Below, in pieces: positions 58,659 to 64,000 of a stretch of 64,000 bases of DNA. Source of the stretch: GCA-003244245 sp050699435 (GTDB lineage Bacteria; Actinomycetota; Actinomycetes; Mycobacteriales; Pseudonocardiaceae); the NCBI GenBank assembly GCA_050699435.1, contig JBOHGM010000009.1, positions 9,479 through 73,478 of the forward strand, written 5' to 3'. Every line of letters begins with the position of its first letter. Position 1 is the stretch's first letter. The notes under the pieces were generated by a model that was not told where the DNA came from, made no database searches, and saw only the letters and a list, made by a program, of their open reading frames with translations. Both the position numbers and the translations under genes were made by a program.

Positions 58659-59237
58659 ATGGGGCTCACCGTGGTCGGCATCGGTGGTTCGATGCGCGAG
58701 GATTCGCAGTCCGAGCGGGCCCTGAACGTGGTCCTCGCGGGTGCCCGAGCCGCCGGTGCCGAGACGGTCTCGGTGACCGGCCTGGATCTGGTCCTGCCGT
58801 TCTACGACCCAGCAATGGCCGAGCGGAGCGACGTGGCGCACCGACTGGTGGAGGCGTTGCGCGAGGCGGACGGGGTGGTTCTGGTCTCGCCCGGTTACCA
58901 CGGCACCGTCTCCGGGCTGGTGAAGAACGCGCTGGACTACGTCGAGGACCTGCGCGCCGATCCCCGGCCCTACCTGGACGGGCGGGCGGTCGGCTGCGTC
59001 GCCATTGCGCAGGGGTGGCAGGCGACGGTCACCACGCTGACCGCGTTGCGCTCGATCGTGCACGCGCTGCGCGGCTGGCCCACCCCGCTGGGTGCCGCGC
59101 TCAACGCCGGTGAGGTGGCCTTCGACGACCGCGGGATCCCTTCCGACCCGGCGGTCGAGCGGACCTTGCGCACGATCGGTGAGCAGGTGGTGCAGTTCGC
59201 CCTGGATCGTGGATCGCACCCAGCCGGCCGGAGTTAG
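58659..59237 (+). CDS. NADPH-dependent FMN reductase family protein
   Basis: 192 residues from ATG 58659. N-terminal GLTVVGIGGSMREDSQS is the FMN phosphate-binding loop, VLVSPGYHGTVSGLVKNALD the G-x-x-S-G-x-x-KNALD signature. Typical length. Catalyses FMN or quinone reduction with NAD(P)H. Placement after catalase suggests a redox-stress context, but the genes are separated by a terminator. Convergent with the ACT-GNAT gene; the frames overlap by four bases. Confidence 0.8.
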   Translation: MGLTVVGIGGSMREDSQSERALNVVLAGARAAGAETVSVTGLDLVLPFYDPAMAERSDVAHRLVEALREADGVVLVSPGYHGTVSGLVKNALDYVEDLRADPRPYLDGRAVGCVAIAQGWQATVTTLTALRSIVHALRGWPTPLGAALNAGEVAFDDRGIPSDPAVERTLRTIGEQVVQFALDRGSHPAGRS

Positions 59238-60560
59238 GCTCGGGTGGGCTGGGTATTCGGGTGCTGGGTATTCGGGTGCTGGTTGTTCGGGTGCTGGGCC
59301 TGCTCCGGGACGGGGGCGTGCGGGTTCGGTGGCGCCGGGTTCGGTGGCGCCGGGTTGAGTATCGTCGGGTTGAGTATCGTCGGGTTNNNNNNNNNNNNNN
59401 NNNNNNNNNNNNNNNNNNNNNNNNNNNNNNNNNNNNNNNNNNNNNNNNNNNNNNNNNNNNNNNNNNNNNNNNNNNNNNNNNNNNNNCGGGTTGAGTATCG
59501 TCGGGTTGAGTATCGTCGGGTTCGTCGTCGCGACGTTCCGTGCCTCGGGGCCCAGCTCGGCCCGAACGTGCAACGCGCCTGCCTCCAACCGGCCGCGGGG
59601 GCGCAGCCCTGCCCGGCGCAGCACCCTGGTCAGCGCGTGGTCGCCAGGTTGCGATACCGCGGTGAGCTCGGTCAGTTGCTCGGCGCGGGCCAGTTCCACC
59701 AGCTTGCGGATGAGGGCCGTACCCACTCCCCGGCCTTGCCAGGCGTCCTCGACCAGCAGGGAGATCTCGGCTCGCCCGGGGCCGGCGCCTGTCAAGTTCG
59801 CCAGCCCGACCGCCGCTCCACCATCCGTGGTCAACGCCAGCATCCCGGTGGAACCACCGTCGGTGCCCACCAGCCGGCCCAGCACCGTGGCGGACAGGCC
59901 CGGACGGGTGGACAGTGCGCGGCGCAACCGGGTCTGCGGAGAGCACCGCGCGTGCAGCGCGGCCACCAGGGGGGCGTCCGCGGCTGTCGTTTCGCGCAAC
60001 ACCACCTCGTAGCCGTCGGTGAGCTGTACGGTGGCGCGCGGCGGTGCGGGCCGGTGCCCGCCGCCGGAAGTGCCCGCGAGTTCGAGCAGCGCGGCAGCCC
60101 GGGAGAGCTCGGTGGCGGTGAACGGCCAGCTGCGGCCCAGCCGCACCCGGCCCGCACCCGCGCCGACCTCGGCCTGGTGCGCGGCAGCAGGTGCGCCCGG
60201 TCCGGCCAGTTCGGCGCGCAGCAGGGCGGCCACCGCCCGTGGCGCACTGCCGGGGTCGGCCGCGACGCAGTGTGCCAGCGCCAACGCGGTGGTGACCGGA
60301 TCGGCCAGCGCCTGCGCATCGGCCTGCACCACCACCTTGCAGCGGAACCCGCCGGCCTCCACCGCCTCCACGAGCGTCGGCACCGGGAGCTTGGTCGGGA
60401 CCCTGACCAACAGCTCGTCGGTCACTGAACCATCCTCCGCCGGTTCACCGACCATGTGCAGGGATTCGATGTTGGCTCCGCACCCCCCTACCGCCGCAGC
60501 AAGGGCACCCAACTGGCCAGGCTGATCGGCAACGTTGACGTGCAGCCGCCACAGACTCAC
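59234..60560 (-). CDS. ACT domain plus GNAT acetyltransferase with repeat tail, gap-interrupted
   Basis: From GTG 60560 (GGAGG upstream): ACT-like domain LHVNVADQPGQLGALAAAVG through the first 80 residues. A linker follows, then the GNAT fold with AEISLLVEDAWQGRGVGTAL (acetyl-CoA loop Q-x-x-G-x-G) and VSQPGDHALTRVLRRAGLRP. ACT may sense an amino acid that controls acetylation, as in Kat-type regulators. The tail is repeats NPTIL and NPAPP, then QHPNT, ending at TAA 59234-59236; it is interrupted by 100 N (59387-59486), so its length is unknown. Confidence 0.75.
59351..59520. repeat. 15-bp minisatellite around the assembly gap
   Basis: CGGGTTGAGTATCGT occurs at 59351 and 59366 before the N run and at 59487 and 59502 after it, with partial copies at the borders. 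The gap (59387-59486) most likely hides further copies that the assembly could not resolve. In frame it codes for the NPTIL repeats of the acetyltransferase tail. Confidence 0.9.
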
Positions 60561-60596
60561 GGTGACCACCTCCACGCCCAGCTTTCGCCTATAGCG

Positions 60597-62483
60597 TTAC
60601 CAGCACATTGATCGAGGGTAAACCCCACTTGGTTCAGCGGCGAGCACCTCACGGACGAAGGCCACCTCCGCGGCGACGTGCCGAAGTGTCTCTGCGACCA
60701 CCAGTGAACCGTGCCCCGCGTCGTAGCGGTAGGACCGGTAGGGCTTGCCCAGCTCGGCGAGCCGGGCTAGATAGTTGTCGATTTGACGGATCGGGCAGCG
60801 TGGATCGTTCTCCCCGGCCAGTACCAGCACCTGGGCGCGCACGTCGGCCACGTAGCTGATCGGCGACGACAGCCGGTAGACCTCGGGCAACTCCTCTGGT
60901 GAGCCGCCGAACAAGGCGCGGTCGAACGCGCGCAGCGGCTCCATCTCGTCGGCGTAGGCGGCCACGAAGTCGGCTACCGGGACGCCTGCGACGCCCGCCG
61001 CCCACCGCTGTGGCTGGGTCCCGAGGGCGAGCAGCGCCAGATAACCACCCCACGACCAGCCCTCCACCACGCAGGCTGCCGGGTCGGCGAACCCGGCGGA
61101 CACCGCCCAGTCGTGCACGGCCGCGACGTCTTCCAGTTCGGTGCGGCCCGGCCGGCCCTCGATCGCGTCCCGCCAGGCCGAGCCGTAGCCGGCGGAGCCG
61201 CGATAGTTGACGTGCACGACAGCGAAACCGGCGTCCAGCCAGAGCGCTCTGATCGCGGAGAAGCGATCCTCGTCGGCCGCCTGCGGCCCGCCGTGCAGCA
61301 GGAATATCGTCGGCAGCGGGCCGTCGGGAGCCCCCGGTGGCCGGGCCACCAGGGCGTGCACCGTCCCGTGTCGGGTCGCCACATGCTGGTCGGTCAGGGC
61401 TTGCGAGCCGGGCGCAGGCTCACCCTCGGGGCGGAGCAGCACGCTGCTGGTGTCGTCCGGGTGCAGAGCCCGGACCATGGGTGCCTCCGCGGCGCATGAC
61501 CAGATGTACTCCACGGTGCCGTCCGGGCGGACCGTCGCGCCCCCGATCGTGCCGCGTGGGATGTCCAGTGCGGTCAGCGTGCCGGTGGTCAGGTCGTAGC
61601 GGTGCAGCGTGGAGCGCGCCGCATGGCTGTGCCCCACCAGCAGCGCGGTGCCGTCGGGAAACCAGTCGGCGGCCACCTCGCCGGGCAGGTCCAGCGTGAT
61701 GTCGGTCTCGGTGTCCGAGGCGACGTCCCAGATCAGGAGCTCTTCCCGGCCGCGCCGCTCGTGCGTGAGCAGCAGCCGGGTGTCGCCTTCGACCGGGGAG
61801 AAACCGAGCACATCCAGACCCTTGCCCGGGCCGTCCCATTTCTCCGCAACGGTCGCGCCTGCGATCTCCGGATCGGCGCCCAGCACCCGGACCGCCGGAT
61901 GGCGGGAGTCGCCGTGTTCGGAGTGCATGATCGCGAGCAGCCGTTCGTCCCTGGACAGTGCCCCCACCCCGGCGTCATGCTCACTGCGGTAGATGACCTC
62001 AGCGGGCGCGGGGTCCCGGCAGATCCAGACCGTGGTGCCCGCATCGGTGGAGGCACCGACCGCCACGCTGCGCCTGCCAAGGTCCAGGCCGGCCGGATAG
62101 CCGGGTGCGGCCCCTGGTACGGCCGGTTGCGGCTGCTCGCCGGCGGCTCGCCCGGCGAACGGCTCGCGCACCCAGGTGCCGAACTCGTCGCCGTCGGTGT
62201 CGGCGAACCACCACACCTGCGCACCGTCCGGGGTCAAGGTGGCGGAGTGGGTGCCCTGCGGGCGGTCGGTGACCTGGCGGTGGATGCCGGTGAACCGGTC
62301 CCAGGCGTAGACCTCCCAGGTGCCCGACGCATTGGAGGTGTAGAGGGACCGGTCGGGGGCGTCGTGGGCCCACTGCGGCAGGCTGACCCGGGGGGCGGTG
62401 AACCGGGCGCGCCAGCGGGCCTCTGCACCCGGGTCGTCGAACAGGGTGTCGGGGACGGTTGCCGAATGCTGCGGTGCGCTCAC
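60597..62483 (-). CDS. S9 family (prolyl oligopeptidase-like) peptidase
   Basis: 628 residues from GTG 62483. N-terminal half forms a beta-propeller with repeated strands (GTHSATLTPDGAQVWWFADT). The C-terminal hydrolase has GWSWGGYLALLALG (Ser477), Asp in AGENDPRCPIRQIDN about residue 562, and His in RYDAGHGSLVV about residue 598. No signal peptide. Cleaves small peptides or acts as acylaminoacyl peptidase; specificity not readable. Ends near the ACT-GNAT start, same strand. Confidence 0.8.
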   Translation of the reverse strand: MSAPQHSATVPDTLFDDPGAEARWRARFTAPRVSLPQWAHDAPDRSLYTSNASGTWEVYAWDRFTGIHRQVTDRPQGTHSATLTPDGAQVWWFADTDGDEFGTWVREPFAGRAAGEQPQPAVPGAAPGYPAGLDLGRRSVAVGASTDAGTTVWICRDPAPAEVIYRSEHDAGVGALSRDERLLAIMHSEHGDSRHPAVRVLGADPEIAGATVAEKWDGPGKGLDVLGFSPVEGDTRLLLTHERRGREELLIWDVASDTETDITLDLPGEVAADWFPDGTALLVGHSHAARSTLHRYDLTTGTLTALDIPRGTIGGATVRPDGTVEYIWSCAAEAPMVRALHPDDTSSVLLRPEGEPAPGSQALTDQHVATRHGTVHALVARPPGAPDGPLPTIFLLHGGPQAADEDRFSAIRALWLDAGFAVVHVNYRGSAGYGSAWRDAIEGRPGRTELEDVAAVHDWAVSAGFADPAACVVEGWSWGGYLALLALGTQPQRWAAGVAGVPVADFVAAYADEMEPLRAFDRALFGGSPEELPEVYRLSSPISYVADVRAQVLVLAGENDPRCPIRQIDNYLARLAELGKPYRSYRYDAGHGSLVVAETLRHVAAEVAFVREVLAAEPSGVYPRSMCW

Positions 62484-62543
62484 CCCCCTGATAGTGCCGT
62501 ATCCGCCTCGTCCGCTTTGTCTCCCTGCCGGGTCCGCATGGCA

Positions 62544-63032
62544 TTAGCTCGCGAACCGATGCGCGGTCTGCCTGAGGACGTCGGTGAGGCAGCGTCGGGC
62601 CGCCGGGGTCATGCCGTTCAGTACCGCGTGCAGGCGTCTCGCGGTGTCCAGGTCGATCTCGCCGATCATCGGTCCGGCCTCATCGGACACCATGAGCCGG
62701 ATGCGCCGACGGTCCTCCGCGTCCAGCGTACGGGCTACCAGCCCGGCTCGGGTGAGCCGATCGACCATCGCGCAGGTGGCAGGCGGTCCGGTACCCAGGG
62801 CTTCGGACAGCCCACCGAGCGTGACCGGACCCGCGGCGCAGATGTAGTGCAGCGCCGTGAGCTGGGGCAGCGTCGGCTCGGCCCTCGCCCACGCGGCGGG
62901 ATGGCGCAGGACCATCGCCCGCAGGTGGGCAGCGAGCCAGTCGGCATCCGCCGCGGACACTGCCGCCGAGCAGCGACGCGCGGCAGCTTTCGGATTCCCC
63001 GACGGAACGCTCGTCCAGCGTTCATTACTCAT
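62544..63032 (-). CDS. MarR-family regulator
   Basis: 162 residues from ATG 63032. The winged helix spans LPQLTALHYICAAGPVTLGG and LSEALGTGPPATCAMVDRLT, with the wing DAEDRRRIRLMVSDEAG. The C-terminal helix dimerises. Length and order are typical for MarR. An extended N-terminal tail (about 25 residues with Cys and Arg) is variable. It lies 60 bases upstream of the peptidase start in the same direction and might control it. Confidence 0.75.
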   Translation of the reverse strand: MSNERWTSVPSGNPKAAARRCSAAVSAADADWLAAHLRAMVLRHPAAWARAEPTLPQLTALHYICAAGPVTLGGLSEALGTGPPATCAMVDRLTRAGLVARTLDAEDRRRIRLMVSDEAGPMIGEIDLDTARRLHAVLNGMTPAARRCLTDVLRQTAHRFAS

Positions 63033-63155
63033 CAGTCATCACGAACGATGGAACCACGAACGGTAGCCGGCGCCAACCCCCTTGATCGATTTAGCCGACG
63101 TCCAGCCCTCGGCTGTCTTCAGGGTGCGGGCACACGCGGCCGGACAGCTCGCCGC

Positions 63156-64000
63156 TCATACCGTGATTCCCACTGCTCGGGCGAGTTGGGTGACGGTGGA
63201 GGGTGGGCGGGTGCCGCGTGGGTAGCTGCGCACCAGGTCGGTGATGACCTGGCGGGTGAGATCCCGGCAGCGCACCTCTTCGCGGGCGAGCTGGTCGGCA
63301 TCCAGCAGCGTGGTGGCGGCCTCGTCACGCTGCCCGGCTTGCAGATAGCCCCGAGATACGTCGAGCAGATGAGTGGCCCGACGCTCCCGCGGCAGCCGCA
63401 CCAGATCACCGGCCGGGATGTCGTTCGCGGCCTCGATCACCCGCCCGGCGCTCTGCATATCGGCCAGCGCCGAGACGCGATGCACCAGCACATTGGTCGT
63501 GCCGAAGGCCGACCAGTTCTCGTTGCGGCCCGGGCCGACACGGACAGCGACGGACAGCGCCTCGGCCTGCAGATCACGCACATCGGCCGCCTGGTGTAGC
63601 CGGGCCGCTGCGATACTTCCTTTGAGCAGCAATGCGCCGTAGGCGGAACTGAACGCCGGATCGCCGTTCGCCAGCTGCGGCTCCAAACGGCTGGCGGCCG
63701 ACTTCACTAGGTGGACGGCATCAGGGCGCTGGTGGGTGGCCATCAGTGCGTGCGCGACGCGACGCGCGGCATTGCCGATGAGCGTCCGGTCTCCGGTCTG
63801 TTCGGCGATCTGGATCGCGCGGTCGGCGGCCAGCCAGCCGAGCTGGGCGTCCCCGAGTTTGAACGCGGTCTCGGCGGTGAGCTGGTAGGTCCAGGACAGC
63901 CAGGTCTGTGCGCTGCGGCGTTCGTCGCCGTCGAGTTGCCAGACCGCCGCCTGGGCATCCCGGATGAGGTCAGCCAGGAGCTGCCCGACGGTCTGGTAGT
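63156..64000 (-). CDS. XRE/TPR-type regulator, cut by right edge
   Basis: The frame is open to base 63998, so the N-terminal helix-turn-helix is outside. The visible part is TPR-like helices: QTWLSWTYQLTAETAFKLGD, AIQIAEQTGDRTLIGNAARR, then RVGPGRNENWSAFGTTNVLV and the C-terminal TRQVITDLVRSYPRG. This is the sensor domain of actinobacterial XRE regulators related to the 18244 gene but not the same subfamily. The stop is at 63156. ATG 63743 is internal and not the true start. Confidence 0.7.
   Translation of the reverse strand, partial: YQTVGQLLADLIRDAQAAVWQLDGDERRSAQTWLSWTYQLTAETAFKLGDAQLGWLAADRAIQIAEQTGDRTLIGNAARRVAHALMATHQRPDAVHLVKSAASRLEPQLANGDPAFSSAYGALLLKGSIAAARLHQAADVRDLQAEALSVAVRVGPGRNENWSAFGTTNVLVHRVSALADMQSAGRVIEAANDIPAGDLVRLPRERRATHLLDVSRGYLQAGQRDEAATTLLDADQLAREEVRCRDLTRQVITDLVRSYPRGTRPPSTVTQLARAVGITV

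Overview
The window is high-GC actinobacterial DNA, most likely from the order Pseudonocardiales (an Amycolatopsis/Pseudonocardia-like genome). This rests on overall codon use, pSAM2-type conjugative-element genes, a furA-catalase pair with an actinobacterial promoter, and intergenic GAAGGCGTCCTTC and GTGAGTGGCGT palindromes that I associate with this order. It is draft sequence: a 100-base N gap at 59387-59486 sits inside a minisatellite.

Bases 1-18100 hold a siphovirus-like prophage late module on the + strand. In order: a zinc-ribbon/HTH protein cut by the window edge, HNH endonuclease, small and large terminase, portal, minor head protein, scaffold, coat protein, head-tail connector, stopper, gp10-like protein, tail chaperones with a -1 slippery site, tape measure, distal tail protein, and minor tail proteins. 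It is decayed: the terminase lacks a central block, the coat protein is fused to the connector, and the tail-tube, tail-terminator and lysis genes are missing. A convergent minus-strand conjugation module (18244-24660) follows, resembling an actinomycete integrative and conjugative element (AICE): TPR regulator, zinc-finger membrane protein, TraB/FtsK translocase, DUF2637 protein, and three small genes. Several of these have single-base frameshifts.

At 24970-25014 lies the 3' half of a tRNA-Thr(CGT) with its terminator. A 26-bp near-copy at 29205-29230 bounds a 4.3-kb island holding a broken tyrosine integrase, small genes, a 2OG-Fe(II) oxygenase, an iteron-like repeat and wrecked TPR regulators. 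This looks like tandem integration at one tRNA gene. Next comes a Panacea-domain toxin-antitoxin pair (29842-30700) and a broken HTH gene.

From 31 kb the content is mainly intact chromosome: phospholipase C, a beta-lactamase-like hydrolase, then a possible small-molecule group (atypical P450, BesD-like 2OG oxygenase, choline/carnitine acyltransferase-like enzyme). A cobalamin-binding protein, an FAD monooxygenase and two SH3-like or multi-spanning membrane proteins follow.

Bases 44.7-54.0 kb carry a full selenocysteine locus: selB, selA, tRNA-Sec(UCA) and selD. A SAM methyltransferase and a divergent AfsR/BTAD regulator lie between tRNA-Sec and selD. No selenoprotein gene is visible. Bases 54-56.5 kb contain an AbiEi/DUF559-like gene, palindromic repeat clusters, and a fused remnant of an enolase and an exopolyphosphatase gene. 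The end carries furA-katA, an FMN reductase, an ACT-GNAT protein with a variable repeat tail, an S9 peptidase, a MarR regulator, and a TPR regulator cut by the right edge.
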